Shown piece after piece: positions 45,571 through 54,813 of a DNA stretch of 64,000 nt; position 1 is the stretch's first letter, and each line of letters begins with the position of its first letter. The notes beneath the pieces were generated by a model, which made no database searches, was not told where the DNA came from, and saw only the letters and a list, made by a program, of their open reading frames with translations. The translations under genes were made by a program, and so were the position numbers. The stretch spans positions 867,001 through 931,000 of the forward strand of contig NC_009901.1 of the NCBI RefSeq assembly GCF_000018285.1, in the 5' to 3' direction. Source of the stretch: Shewanella pealeana ATCC 700345 (GTDB lineage Bacteria; Pseudomonadota; Gammaproteobacteria; Enterobacterales; Shewanellaceae).

Positions 45571-45746
45571 GCAGAAGAGGAGCGTTAACTAGGTAGTAAG
45601 TTTGAGGGGACCAAAACCCTTTGATGACTTATGAGGGAGATTAACGCCGAGATATTTAAAGCCATTTGGACGGGCTTGAATGTTGGTTGTACAGGCTGAA
45701 TCCTGTCGATTGTCACCTATGTTTATTATGGTGGAGAGCTTCTGGT
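45571..45746 (+). ncRNA. Lysine riboswitch (L box)
   Basis: Core elements in order: AGAGGAGCGTTAACTAGGTAGTA (split by position), TGAGGGAGATTAACGCCGAGAT, GGGCTTGAATGTTGG, AGGCTGAATCCTGTCG and the closing TGGAGAGCTTCTGG. It lies 150 bases before the lysC start. The expression platform includes CCCC-ACTCTAT-GGGG (45761-45775) and a CTCTTCGAACGAAG hairpin. It should reduce lysC expression when lysine is high. Confidence 0.93.
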
Positions 45747-45894
45747 GACGATCGCTGTTTCCCCACTCTATGGGGGACATATCATAGCACCAGGCTCTTC
45801 GAACGAAGTTAGTTCGGAGCTTATTCATGTTAGTTTTTCAAAATACCCATTCTCGTCAATGCCTGCCGTGCCTATTATGCGTGGAGGCAGCGTT

Positions 45895-47265
45895 ATGTCT
45901 TTAGAATCTGTTGTTAGCTTAAATGTTGCCAAGTTTGGTGGTACCTCTGTTGCCGACTATGACGCAATGCAGCGCTGCGCCGATATCATTATTGCTAATC
46001 CACAAACTCGAGTCGTGGTGGTGAGTGCATCGAGCGGGGTGACTAATCAGCTAGTCGCCTTGACCCAAGCCGAAACCAGTGTTGAAGAATCTAAAGCCTT
46101 GATCAAGAAGATCGCTTCGATTCAATATCAAATCCTCGATAAGCTGGGGAACCCGAGCGATGTGGCGGCAAGAATTGATCACATTCTCAGCCATATCTCG
46201 ACCCTAAGTGAGCGCTTAAAGCTGACTCGTAGCAAGGCGGTGATGGATGAACTCTTATCTCAAGGTGAGATGTGCTCTTCAGTATTTTTTGCCGCGGTAC
46301 TGCGGGAGAAAGGCGCTAGTGCATCGGCTTTCGATGTGCGCCAAGTGCTGAGAACCGACAGTCATCATGGACGCGCCGAGCCGCAAATCGAAATGATCGC
46401 CGAGTTGGCTAAGCAGCATCTAGAGCCTTTATTATGCGATCAAGTTATCGTCACTCAAGGGTTTGTGGGCGCCGATAGCGAAGGCAACACCACAACCCTA
46501 GGCCGTGGTGGTAGTGATTACTCTGCCGCGTTGTTAGCCGAGGCGCTGCAAGCCGATGCGGTAGAGATCTGGACCGATGTTGCGGGGATCTATACTACCG
46601 ACCCTCGTCTGGCCCCTAATGCTCGCCCAATCCCTGAGATTAGCTTTAACGAAGCGGCTGAGATGGCAACGTTTGGTGCTAAGGTGCTTCACCCTGCAAC
46701 CATTTTACCGGCAGTGAGACAGAAGATTCAGGTCTTCGTTGGCTCTAGTTGGGCACCGGAGCAAGGTGGCACTTGGATCCGTCATCAGGTTAAAAGTGAG
46801 CCTGTGTATCGCGCCGTAGCGGTGCGCCGAGACCAAACCTTGCTAAATCTCCATAGCCTACAGATGCTACATGCTCAAGGTTTCCTTGCCGAGACGTTTG
46901 CGACACTGGCAAAGCATAAGATCAGTGTCGACTTGATCACCACATCTGAGGTGAACGTAGCACTGACACTCGATAAAACAGGCTCGGACTCGAGCGGTCA
47001 AGGTTTATTGAGTGAGGCGTTGCTGCAAGAGTTATCGCAACATTGCCGCGTTAGAGTCGAAGAGGGCTTAGCTCTGGTTGCCGTTATTGGCAACAATATC
47101 GCTTCAACAGCAGGGGTATGTCGCCGCGTATTTGAAGTATTAGAGACTTACAATGTTCGTATGATCTGCCAAGGGGCGAGCCCACATAATCTGTGTATCT
47201 TGGTGGATGAAGCTGAGGCTGCTAATGTTATTGGCGCTTTGCATGAAAACTTGTTTGAAGCCTAG
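45895..47265 (+). CDS. lysC: Lysine-sensitive aspartate kinase III
   Basis: 456 residues from ATG 45895 (site GTGGAGG), beginning LESVVSLNVAKFGGTSVADYDAM. The upstream open frame to 45745 is riboswitch expression platform. Kinase domain motifs are KFGGTSVAD, QGFVGADSEGNTTTLGRGGSD region and WTDVAGIYTTDPR; two C-terminal ACT domains follow (lysine feedback). It phosphorylates aspartate, the first step to lysine and threonine. Control by the upstream riboswitch fits. The next gene, a deacylase, is 35 bases away, perhaps co-transcribed. Confidence 0.95.
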   Translation: MSLESVVSLNVAKFGGTSVADYDAMQRCADIIIANPQTRVVVVSASSGVTNQLVALTQAETSVEESKALIKKIASIQYQILDKLGNPSDVAARIDHILSHISTLSERLKLTRSKAVMDELLSQGEMCSSVFFAAVLREKGASASAFDVRQVLRTDSHHGRAEPQIEMIAELAKQHLEPLLCDQVIVTQGFVGADSEGNTTTLGRGGSDYSAALLAEALQADAVEIWTDVAGIYTTDPRLAPNARPIPEISFNEAAEMATFGAKVLHPATILPAVRQKIQVFVGSSWAPEQGGTWIRHQVKSEPVYRAVAVRRDQTLLNLHSLQMLHAQGFLAETFATLAKHKISVDLITTSEVNVALTLDKTGSDSSGQGLLSEALLQELSQHCRVRVEEGLALVAVIGNNIASTAGVCRRVFEVLETYNVRMICQGASPHNLCILVDEAEAANVIGALHENLFEA

Positions 47266-47300
47266 TTAACAGTCGACGCGAACAGGAAGTAGAGCCTTTT

Positions 47301-48407
47301 ATGAAATTTACCCAATCTAGCCTAAGAGTGGGAGAGTTGGCGACTGGGCAGGAGCTGAGCGTTCCTGTTTACCGGATCCCAGCCCAAGACCTCGATGCGC
47401 CGAGCGTATTTATCCAAGCCAATGTTCATGGCGCCGAGGTGCAAGGTAACGCGGTAATTTTTCAGTTAATGAAGCAACTGGAAAAGCTGGATGTCAGGGG
47501 CGAGGTAACTTTACTGCCCTTGGCTAATCCTTTAGGGATCAATCAAAAAAGTGGTGAGTTTACCCTAGGTCGTTTCGACCCTATCACTGGGGTTAACTGG
47601 AATCGGGAATATCTGGATCATAAACTCGATGTCGCCAGTTGGTATCAAGAGCATGGTCATCTAGAAGATAAGGCGCTGATCAAGGCATACCGTTTATTGT
47701 TGATTGAGTCATGTCAGACTCACTTAAACAATGAGTGGGGGGTGACCACAGGTAAACGCCTCGCGGTAACGCTGCAGAGACTGGCTCATGAGGCCGATAT
47801 CGTTATCGATCTGCATACTGGCCCTAAATCATGCAAGCATATGTATTGCCCTGAATACGATGTGGCCTCGGCATCTTTGTTCTCTATTCCCTTTAGTCTG
47901 GTGATCCCCAATGATTTTGGCGGCGCCATGGATGAAGCGGCATTTTGTCCTTGGTGGCAGCTGGCGGAATATGTGCAATCTCAGGGGCGCGATTTCAAGG
48001 TACCTGTATCGGCATTTACCTTGGAGCTAGCTAGCCAGGAGCGTATCGATATGGAGGATGCGCTCGAGGATGCGAAGGGGATCTTGGCTTATCTGAGTCA
48101 TCGTGGGGTGGTGAGTGACAAGCTTGAACCTGCCGAGATGGCTAGGTATGGCTGTTACTTGAAAGATTATAAGAAGTTTCACGCGCCAACAGCAGGGCTT
48201 GTCGAATATAAGGCTGAACTCGGCGAGCCGCTCAAAGCGGGAATGGTACTTGCTAACATCTTAAGGCTAGATTTGTATGGCACAGATAACGAGCTAACAG
48301 GCTTGAGTCTTGAGCAAGACTGCGTGCCGATTCTGCACTTTGCCTCTGCATCTGTGTATCAGGGGACCGAGCTTTATAAGGTGATGACCAATCTATTTGA
48401 GCTATAG
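47301..48407 (+). CDS. Succinylglutamate desuccinylase/aspartoacylase-like M14 deacylase
   Basis: 368 residues. Zinc site: NVHGAEVQGN (His about 44, Glu about 47) and DLHTGPKSCKH (His about 158), and a catalytic Glu candidate in FTLELASQERID. This is the AstE/AspA group of the M14 family that cleaves N-acyl amino acids or amides. It follows lysC by 35 bases, so it may share the lysine riboswitch, which hints at an N-acyl lysine or diamino acid substrate, but that is an inference. Site GGAAG before ATG 47301. Confidence 0.8.
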   Translation: MKFTQSSLRVGELATGQELSVPVYRIPAQDLDAPSVFIQANVHGAEVQGNAVIFQLMKQLEKLDVRGEVTLLPLANPLGINQKSGEFTLGRFDPITGVNWNREYLDHKLDVASWYQEHGHLEDKALIKAYRLLLIESCQTHLNNEWGVTTGKRLAVTLQRLAHEADIVIDLHTGPKSCKHMYCPEYDVASASLFSIPFSLVIPNDFGGAMDEAAFCPWWQLAEYVQSQGRDFKVPVSAFTLELASQERIDMEDALEDAKGILAYLSHRGVVSDKLEPAEMARYGCYLKDYKKFHAPTAGLVEYKAELGEPLKAGMVLANILRLDLYGTDNELTGLSLEQDCVPILHFASASVYQGTELYKVMTNLFEL

Positions 48408-48419
48408 CTGCGAGTAGGG

Positions 48420-48464
48420 CAGGCCAAAGTTTGTCTGGCTAAAGTTTGTCAGGCCAAAGTTTGT
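48420..48464 (+). repeat. 15-bp tandem repeat, three units
   Basis: CAGGCCAAAGTTTGT, CTGGCTAAAGTTTGT, CAGGCCAAAGTTTGT just after the deacylase stop. Confidence 0.9.
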
Positions 48465-48551
48465 AGCGTTGTAAAAGCTAACTTATGTTACTAATGCCGT
48501 TCAATTAAGGAAGTCACTCAGAGACAATTCGGTGACTTCGAAAGATAAGAA

Positions 48552-48652
48552 TGCACCACGAAGGACACGGAGAGCACGAAGAAAATCCACTCTAAGTTTG
48601 TTGTTTTCTTCGAGTCCTCCGTGTAGCAAACGAAGTGAGCGCTTCGTGGTTT
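48552..48652. repeat. Imperfect inverted repeat (CACCACGAAGGACACGG type)
   Basis: GCACCACGAAGGACACGGAG and, 60 bases on, CTCCGTGTAGCAAACGAAG then CGCTTCGTGGTTT; inner GCACGAAGAAAA pairs with TTTTCTTCGA. This family of 'CCACGAAG' foldbacks occurs in many genomes. It overlaps no gene (a small ORF across it is coincidental). Confidence 0.75.
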
Positions 48653-48684
48653 ATTGCTTTTATTTTGCCAACTTTAGCAATTGG

Positions 48685-49146
48685 CTATGGCTTAACTGCG
48701 CGTACAATAGGGTTTTGTAGGCTGATTAAGGTTTCAGTCGACTGGATCTCATCGATAGATTGAATGCGGTTGATCAGTACGTGTTGTAACCCATCAATCG
48801 ATTGGCACATTACCTTCACAAACACGCTGTAGTTACCTGTGGTGTAATAGGCTTCAACCACTTCTTCTAACTCGTTGAGTTTAGAGATGGCAGCAGGGTA
48901 GTCACCGGCACTCTTCAAATTAATACCGATAAAACAGCATACATCGTAACCTAAGGCCTTAGGGTTTACTGTAATTTGCGCCCCAGTGATGATCCCAGCC
49001 TGTTTCATTTTCTCAACGCGCACATGTATGGTACCGGCGCTAACACCGAAGCGTTTAGCTAATTCTGCGAAGGGGGTTCTGGCTTCCTTCATCAATGCAG
49101 ATAGGATTTGATTGTCGAGCGAGTCTCTTTGAAATGGGACTTCCAT
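48685..49146 (-). CDS. asnC: AsnC transcriptional regulator (Lrp/AsnC family)
   Basis: 153 residues, close in sequence pattern to E. coli AsnC over its length: ARTPFAELAKRFGVSAGTIHVRVEKMKQAG as the HTH (residues about 22-51), then a RAM effector domain with CCFIGINLKSAGDYPAAI, YYTTGNYSVFVKVMC and the end IQSTETLISLQNPIVRAVKP. It binds asparagine and in enterics regulates asnA. The target is not in this window. Divergent partner absent; the 265-base upstream gap shows no gene. Confidence 0.93.
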   Translation of the reverse strand: MEVPFQRDSLDNQILSALMKEARTPFAELAKRFGVSAGTIHVRVEKMKQAGIITGAQITVNPKALGYDVCCFIGINLKSAGDYPAAISKLNELEEVVEAYYTTGNYSVFVKVMCQSIDGLQHVLINRIQSIDEIQSTETLISLQNPIVRAVKP

Positions 49147-49410
49147 AATAAATAGGTCGATTGCTTATTAGTTAGCTAACTAATTTACGTATTTTTTGAT
49201 GAATATTCTACTGATTTATCAAAGAAGTGCTGCTGGCAACACATCTTATCTCTAGGCATCAATATAGAACTTGGCTTAGGTTAACTGATTTATACCAACT
49301 CTGGAGAGGAAACAATGTGCTCGAGTGTGAACTCGTATTGGGGCGATTTGCGCCAAGGGGATGAGCTCCTTTGGCGCTTTGCTAAAGCAATATCAATCAG
49401 CTAAGGGGGA

Positions 49411-50088
49411 TTATTGCTCACCCTCGGCATTCATAAAGGGCGCATCACAGCTAAAGGTCATTGGCTCTTTAGTGTATGGATGGGTAATCGTCAGTGATTG
49501 TGCGTGCAGCAGTAGTCGCGGAGCGAGTCGCTTGGCCAGAGGATCTGCGTAGAAGTTATCACCCAAAATTGGGTGGCCTAGTGCCATCATATGTACGCGC
49601 AGCTGATGAGAGCGGCCTGTGATCGGCGTTAGCTTTACTAAGGTTGAGCGCTTGCCATAGCTAATCACTTCATAATGAGTCTGTGAAGGCTTACCTATCT
49701 TATGATCCACCTTCTGCTTTGGGCGATTTGGCCAGTCACAAATTAACGGTAGGTTAATGGTGCCGTGGCTCTGTTTGACATGGCCCGCGACCCTAGCATA
49801 GTAGGTCTTCTGGGTTTCTCTATCTCTGAACTGACGCTTAAGCTCCGACTCTGCGCTACGCAGTAACGCCACAACGATGACGCCTGAAGTCGCCATATCT
49901 AATCGGTGAACGATTTTAGCATGTGGAAATTCAGCCAATACTCGAGTGTAAGTACTGTCGGCGTGGGCAGGATCTCTTCCCGGAACAGATAACAGACCCG
50001 ATGGTTTATTAACGACCATAATGTCTTTGTCTTGATGTAACACTTCAAGCCAAGGGGTTGTCGGAGGAGAGTAGACGAAATCAGTCAT
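49411..50088 (-). CDS. rluA: Dual-specificity pseudouridine synthase RluA
   Basis: 225 residues, the short RluA form without an S4 domain. The catalytic motif is HRLDMATSGVIVVAL (Asp about 64). Others are KTYYARVAGH and TGRSHQLRVHMMALGHPILGD. It makes pseudouridine at 23S rRNA 746 and tRNA position 32. Single minus-strand cistron; hypothetical membrane gene upstream at 50202. Confidence 0.93.
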   Translation of the reverse strand: MTDFVYSPPTTPWLEVLHQDKDIMVVNKPSGLLSVPGRDPAHADSTYTRVLAEFPHAKIVHRLDMATSGVIVVALLRSAESELKRQFRDRETQKTYYARVAGHVKQSHGTINLPLICDWPNRPKQKVDHKIGKPSQTHYEVISYGKRSTLVKLTPITGRSHQLRVHMMALGHPILGDNFYADPLAKRLAPRLLLHAQSLTITHPYTKEPMTFSCDAPFMNAEGEQ

Positions 50089-50201
50089 GATTGAACCTTA
50101 TTAAAAATGCGCGGCAAAGATACCTCTTAGGCCGTTATCCATGCAAGCAGATTCGAGATAATCCATAACAACTTGTCTGTTCTGTTATTGCTCAGACTGA
50201 A

Positions 50202-50492
50202 TTAGGAGAAACCTTCTCCGTTAACATGCATGATGGCAAAGGTCCAAACTACAAATGCAAGCGCACTGTGGATCAAGGCATAGAAAGATTGATCTAAGCG
50301 GCCCATGCTTCTGGCATCCCAGATCAGGTAGAGGTGCAGCAAGATAATGATAGGGAAAAGGGCTAATAGAGGATAGAGGCTTAATACGCTGGCATCGCCA
50401 AACACTAACCGGCTGAGCAGAGCCCAAACAACCATTAATCCAGTGAGCATTGGCGGCATCGCAATTCGATACTGTTCAGGGTATGGGAACAT
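50202..50492 (-). CDS. Small inner-membrane protein, 96 aa
   Basis: Start ATG 50492 (MFPYPEQYRIAMPP) with perfect GGAGG five bases upstream; earlier ATGs at 50504 and 50513 would absorb that site. About three helices: PPMLTGLMVVWALLSRLVFG, YPLLALFPIIILLHLYLIW and YALIHSALAFVVWTFAIMHV. No family recognised. It is in a run of three minus-strand genes with a methyltransferase and another membrane protein. Confidence 0.65.
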   Translation of the reverse strand: MFPYPEQYRIAMPPMLTGLMVVWALLSRLVFGDASVLSLYPLLALFPIIILLHLYLIWDARSMGRLDQSFYALIHSALAFVVWTFAIMHVNGEGFS

Positions 50493-50530
50493 GCAGGCCT
50501 CCATTGCTTGCAATTATATCTCGATGGAGA

Positions 50531-51052
50531 TTATACCAGAGGCTTTTGAGCGATAAGCTGTGCCTTATAACTTGCGTTGGGTAATTCTCCGAATAGATCT
50601 TCAGCGTACTGGAGAGTGTGCCAATTGGCAAATATTGCTCGTAATTCATTCGTTTTGAGCAAGAAGTTGGGATTCTTAGGGCGACCGATGAGTGCCTGTT
50701 GCTCGGTGAAGGTTTCATAAATAATTAGCCCGCCAGGCTTAATGCTATCCATGATTTGCTGGAAGAGAGGGCGGTGCAGGTAGTTAAAAACAAGCACAAT
50801 ATCGTAGTGCTCGGTGGGGAGGTTAGGGGCGCTGCCATCTTCGAGATCCCACTCCAGTAACTCGATGCGACTGTCATCAGCTGTGACATCTAGCCCAGAT
50901 AGGTTTCGGTCGAGGTAACTAACATGGCAGCCTCTGTCGCTAAACCATTGACCATTACGACCGTTGCCACAGGCTAGGTCGAGTACTTTCGCCATGGGGG
51001 AGAGTTGATCTTTAAGTTGAGTAAATTGTTTGATTAATTCAGCGCTACTCAT
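50531..51052 (-). CDS. SAM-dependent methyltransferase (TehB-like)
   Basis: 173 residues from ATG 51052; a TTG at 51085 would overlap the upstream gene by 29 bases. Class I fold: VLDLACGNGRNGQWF (SAM motif I), SYLDRNLSGLD, then YDIVLVFNYLHRPLF and GGLIIYETFTEQQ (post I to IV). The N-terminus is short; the substrate is unknown (tellurite-resistance-like or small molecule). The upstream membrane-protein stop is four bases away. Confidence 0.8.
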   Translation of the reverse strand: MSSAELIKQFTQLKDQLSPMAKVLDLACGNGRNGQWFSDRGCHVSYLDRNLSGLDVTADDSRIELLEWDLEDGSAPNLPTEHYDIVLVFNYLHRPLFQQIMDSIKPGGLIIYETFTEQQALIGRPKNPNFLLKTNELRAIFANWHTLQYAEDLFGELPNASYKAQLIAQKPLV

Positions 51053-51056
51053 GGTG

Positions 51057-51467
51057 TTAGCCTTTAACTTCTTTTTTGCCGCCAATTCTGCGTCTATGTA
51101 CGACTGAGTAATGTCTCAAACCGGAAGGACCATGAGAGACAACAACCGATAATAATACGATGGAAATCAGTAGCTCTGGTTTATAGTGTGCCAAAGGAAT
51201 GAACAGGACTAGCAAACCAAGTTTTACCAAGGTTAGTACGCCCTTTAGCTGGATTAGCCAGCGCCAGTCACGCACTATCTCCCACGCCATCATGGCGGCT
51301 CCCGTACTCATGGCCATGATCCAATAGACCAACCATTGATCTTGAGGAACCTGCAGTAAAATGCCACCGCCAGCCCCTGTGACCCCCAAAATATGCAAAG
51401 CGCGTAGGGCGGTTTTAGAAAGCCGTTGGACCATAAATTGCTTTTCTGAGAGTTCTTTTCTGGCCAT
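51057..51467 (-). CDS. Conserved inner-membrane protein, about 136 aa
   Basis: Start at ATG 51467 (MARKELSEKQ) preferred; the frame is open to 51500. Four helices are likely (ALHILGVTGAGGGILL, YWIMAMSTGAAMMAW, VLTLVKLGLLVLFIPL, LLISIVLLSVVVSH), ending SHGPSGLRHYSVVHRRR, a conserved-looking C-terminal segment. Co-directional with the methyltransferase gene four bases after it. Function unknown. Confidence 0.65.
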   Translation of the reverse strand: MARKELSEKQFMVQRLSKTALRALHILGVTGAGGGILLQVPQDQWLVYWIMAMSTGAAMMAWEIVRDWRWLIQLKGVLTLVKLGLLVLFIPLAHYKPELLISIVLLSVVVSHGPSGLRHYSVVHRRRIGGKKEVKG

Positions 51468-51500
51468 ATTTAGGAGTCTTGTGCTGTTACTATTTTGCAA

Positions 51501-51775
51501 ATCTTATCAGGAAATGGCTATTTGAAAAGCATTGAGAGATCACAAGCTCAATCTATAGTAGAAATTTGTTTCACTTGGCGTGTATGGCACAGCTAGTGTA
51601 GAGCAAATATGTGAGGCAGATATCGATACCTAATTATAGATAGTGGTAAGCTAGCGTTCATATGCTTACTCCTTGCTGTTGTTGATATTTTCATGCTCAG
51701 TCAATAATGGCCTTGGTCTGAATGGTGGAGATAATTTATCCTTAACTCCCTAGCAAAGCCTTCAGAATAAGCTGG
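51501..51775. other. Intergenic, possible small RNA upstream of an orphan terminator
   Basis: No gene. The + strand terminator at 51776-51803 has no upstream gene on its strand, which suggests a short transcript starting here. Confidence 0.3.
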
Positions 51776-51803
51776 AAAGCGAGCTGTCAGGAGCTCGCTT
51801 TTT
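51776..51803 (+). terminator. Orphan Rho-independent terminator
   Basis: AAAGCGAGCT-GTCAGG-AGCTCGCTTTTTC: 10-bp stem with T tract. No + strand coding gene precedes it within about 3 kb, as the preceding genes are on the minus strand. Confidence 0.8.
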
Positions 51804-52121
51804 CTTTGCCTGTCATTTCTCACTATTAGCCGTCACTTAAACCCAAATCTAACACCTAAATCTAACACCCAAGTCCAAAGCCATAACTGAAATATATAGC
51901 TAAGAGCCATTGCTGCTCGGCATCGGCTCCAGATAAGCACCGTCTTGTATCCTGTATTTTATCAGCTACTTTGGGCTTTAAAACGTGTAACAAGGTGCTT
52001 CAATACCTCACTCTAGAACCCTGAGCTAAGCGGCAAAAAATAACCCCAAGATGGCTACTTTATAATAGCGATTGGTATACACTGTTTAAGTTTCTCTCCT
52101 CATTTAGATAAGGTTTCTACA

Positions 52122-53111
52122 ATGAAAATAGGCTTCTTTAGCGCTAAACATTACGACATGCAGTATTTCGATCGAACTAATGCCGCTTTCAGCGCCAAGA
52201 TTGAGTACTTCGATTATCGCCTTTGCATGCAAACGGTTAAGTTAGCTGAAGGCTTTGAGATCGTGTGCGCCTTCGTCAATGATTCACTGTGTGAAGAGGT
52301 GTTGGTGGAGCTAGCACAAGGTGGAACCAAGATTATTGCCATGCGTTGTGCTGGTTTTAACAATGTTGACTTAGAAGCTGCCGAGCGCCTAGGCATGAAG
52401 GTAGTCAATGTGCCTGCCTATTCTCCTGAGTCAGTTGCCGAGCATACGGTAGCACTCATGCTGACCCTAAACCGTAAAATTCATAAAGCCTATCAGCGCA
52501 CGCGAGATGCGAACTTTTCTTTAGATGGCTTAGTCGGCTTTAACATGCATGGCCGCACCGTTGGCGTGATAGGCACGGGTAAGATTGGTCTAGCAACCAT
52601 CAAGGTGCTACAAGGCTTTGGTTGCAAGGTTGTGGCTCACGATCCCTACCCGAATCAAGCGGTTATTGATTTAGGTGTCGAGTACTTGTCACTTGGGCAG
52701 CTTTATCCCCTCTGTGATGTGATTAGCCTGCATTGCCCATTAACTCAAGATAATCACCATCTGCTCAGTGAAAACAGTTTTAGTCAAATGAAACCCGGTG
52801 TCATGGTAATCAACACTAGCCGTGGTGGTCTGCTTAACGCCCTCGATGCGATGGAAGCGCTTAAATCTGGTCAGTTAGGCTCACTGGGCTTAGATGTTTA
52901 CGAGAATGAGAAAGAGCTTTTCTTTGAAGATAAGTCGAGCGAGATCATTCAAGATGATGTGTTTAGACGCCTGTCGGCGTGCCATAACGTGATCTTTACT
53001 GGCCATCAGGCATTCTTAACCGAAGAGGCTTTGAGCGCGATTGCCCATACGACACTGACAAATGTCACCCAGCTTTTAGCCGGAGAGCATTGTCCTAACG
53101 AGCTGTATTAG
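52122..53111 (+). CDS. ldhA: Fermentative D-lactate dehydrogenase
   Basis: 329 residues, D-2-hydroxyacid dehydrogenase family. NAD fold GVIGTGKIG, catalytic triad Arg (VINTSRGG), Glu (LDVYENEKE) and His (TGHQAFLTEEAL). MKIGFFSAKHYDMQYF at the start is the LdhA signature. It reduces pyruvate to D-lactate, oxidising NADH. The next gene is 13 bases away, so both are probably one operon. Confidence 0.94.
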   Translation: MKIGFFSAKHYDMQYFDRTNAAFSAKIEYFDYRLCMQTVKLAEGFEIVCAFVNDSLCEEVLVELAQGGTKIIAMRCAGFNNVDLEAAERLGMKVVNVPAYSPESVAEHTVALMLTLNRKIHKAYQRTRDANFSLDGLVGFNMHGRTVGVIGTGKIGLATIKVLQGFGCKVVAHDPYPNQAVIDLGVEYLSLGQLYPLCDVISLHCPLTQDNHHLLSENSFSQMKPGVMVINTSRGGLLNALDAMEALKSGQLGSLGLDVYENEKELFFEDKSSEIIQDDVFRRLSACHNVIFTGHQAFLTEEALSAIAHTTLTNVTQLLAGEHCPNELY

Positions 53112-53123
53112 GAAGGAAAGCCG

Positions 53124-53861
53124 ATGATTATTACTCAAGAAGTCCATGATATTCCCACCGCGACAGGCAGCATGCGAACCTACCTATACCGCCCCGACAG
53201 TGAAGGGCAATTCGCGACTATTATTTTTTACTCTGAGATCTTTCAGCAGACGGCACCGATCGCGCGTGCGGCAGCTATTCTCGCAGGCCATGGCTTTGTG
53301 GTCTTAGTGCCAGAGGTATTTCATGAGCTAAACCCTGTTGGCACCGTGCTTGAGTACGATGATGTCGGTAAAGATAAAGGTAACGCCGATAAGTTTGCTA
53401 AGCCGCTTGAACACCATGACAGTGATACTGAGGCGCTGGTGGACTTTGCTCGCAGCTTAAGTTTTTGCAGCAGTCACATTGGCAGCATGGGCGTATGTAT
53501 TGGCGGTCACTTAGCCTATCGCGCGGCGCTTAATCCTGATATTCAAGGGGCCTTCTGCTTATACGCAACAGATATCCATTCTAATACGCTACCTTGTGAT
53601 AAAGGCAACGATTCCTTGAGCCGCACCGGCGATATCGCAGCCGAGCTAGTGATGGTGTTTGGTAAGCAAGATCCTCATGTTTCCAGTGAAGGGCGTAAAG
53701 CTATCTATAACAAACTTGAAGCCACTGAACGCAAGTTTAATTGGCTTGAGGTGAATGCTCAGCACGCCTTTATGCGGGATGGGAGTGATAGGTATGATCC
53801 AGCGTTAGCTATTCAGATGTATCTGCAGGCGGTAGCGTTTTTTCAGCGAACACTTAAGTAA
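53124..53861 (+). CDS. Dienelactone hydrolase family protein
   Basis: 245 residues. Triad: Cys nucleophile in MGVCIGGHLA, Asp in GKQDPHVSSEG and His in NAQHAFMRD, as in dienelactone hydrolases. No signal peptide, so cytoplasmic. It lies 13 bases after ldhA and before a terminator, so the pair form an operon; the physiological substrate is not known. Confidence 0.88.
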   Translation: MIITQEVHDIPTATGSMRTYLYRPDSEGQFATIIFYSEIFQQTAPIARAAAILAGHGFVVLVPEVFHELNPVGTVLEYDDVGKDKGNADKFAKPLEHHDSDTEALVDFARSLSFCSSHIGSMGVCIGGHLAYRAALNPDIQGAFCLYATDIHSNTLPCDKGNDSLSRTGDIAAELVMVFGKQDPHVSSEGRKAIYNKLEATERKFNWLEVNAQHAFMRDGSDRYDPALAIQMYLQAVAFFQRTLK

Positions 53862-53906
53862 AACGCTTGAGTAATGTTTTGAATAAAATACGTTAATCAA
53901 TGCAAA

Positions 53907-53936
53907 TAAAAAGGGCCGATATAATCGGCCCTTTTA
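53907..53936 (+). terminator. Terminator between hydrolase and DUF3332 genes
   Basis: AAAAGGGCCGAT-ATA-ATCGGCCCTTTT: 12-bp stem between convergent genes, working for both strands. Confidence 0.9.
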
Positions 53937-53983
53937 TCTATCACGGAGTAACTAATATTAATAATACCTATAAGAGCTAATAA

Positions 53984-54508
53984 TTAACCTTGCTGGTAAG
54001 CAGCAAGCTCATCAGTGCTCACACGAGTGATGAAGGTGTTATCTAGATAGAAATCAACATGCTCGTCTTGCTTAACACCAGACATAACCTGCTGGCTACC
54101 ATCTTCGTATACTAATGTCATTGCCAAGGTATTTTCGTCAGTGGCAACCATTGAAGCGCTCGTTAACTTGATGTTCTTTAACGGAGCCGTAGTTAGGTCA
54201 CCATCAATGTGCTTGTTTACTTTGAAAATAGCTTCAACTGGCATATCAACAACAGCTGGTGAACGACCGGTGATAGGGTTAGTACCAGTCCAGAATTCGA
54301 TGCTGTTAAGGATAAATAGATCGCCTGTTGCCGCGAAACCATAAATTGGGCTCATAAGTATAAATAGGCCAGCACGACCGTAACGGTTGTCGACTGCACT
54401 TAGGTTAGCCTTAGTTACCATGGCGCTTAGGCCCATTTGGCCCATACAGCCGGTAAGTTGAGTGCTTAGGATTGCAGTTAGCGCGACTGCAGAAATTGTC
54501 TTTTTCAT
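53984..54508 (-). CDS. DUF3332 family lipoprotein
   Basis: 174 residues from ATG 54508 (MKKTISAVALTAILSTQLTGC). The lipobox LTGC puts the lipidated Cys at residue 21. The mature domain has DNRYGRAGLFILMSPIYGF and LNSIEFWTGTNPITG, the family hallmark. Envelope-associated; no enzymatic motif is known. Single minus-strand gene with terminator after it. Confidence 0.8.
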   Translation of the reverse strand: MKKTISAVALTAILSTQLTGCMGQMGLSAMVTKANLSAVDNRYGRAGLFILMSPIYGFAATGDLFILNSIEFWTGTNPITGRSPAVVDMPVEAIFKVNKHIDGDLTTAPLKNIKLTSASMVATDENTLAMTLVYEDGSQQVMSGVKQDEHVDFYLDNTFITRVSTDELAAYQQG

Positions 54509-54813
54509 TGGTTTCATTTTACTTAGTTGAGAATGGGGCTGATTGTATGTATCAGCAAAAAATGAAATGAGAGGCAGATCCCAACTCGGGGTTGGAAACT
54601 TGTTTTGTTTGTGGCGTTCTTTGCTGAGATTGTTTGCTGCTTGTGGTGTTTGTGCTTATGTTTGGCTTGCTGCTGCTTATTACTTGTAGATGTATGTTGA
54701 TTGTTGCTGCAGTCTGCGGGAGCGGTTTGAGTGCATATTAACAGCAGCATTTTATTGAAGCGGGTTTTTTCAAGTCGTTTGGGTATAATAGCGCCCCAAT
54801 TGTCGGAGCGCTC

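Noticed and set aside
45745..45894. N-terminal extension of LysC from base 45745
   Set aside because: This stretch is the riboswitch expression platform; ATG 45895 has the GGAGG site and the family N-terminus.
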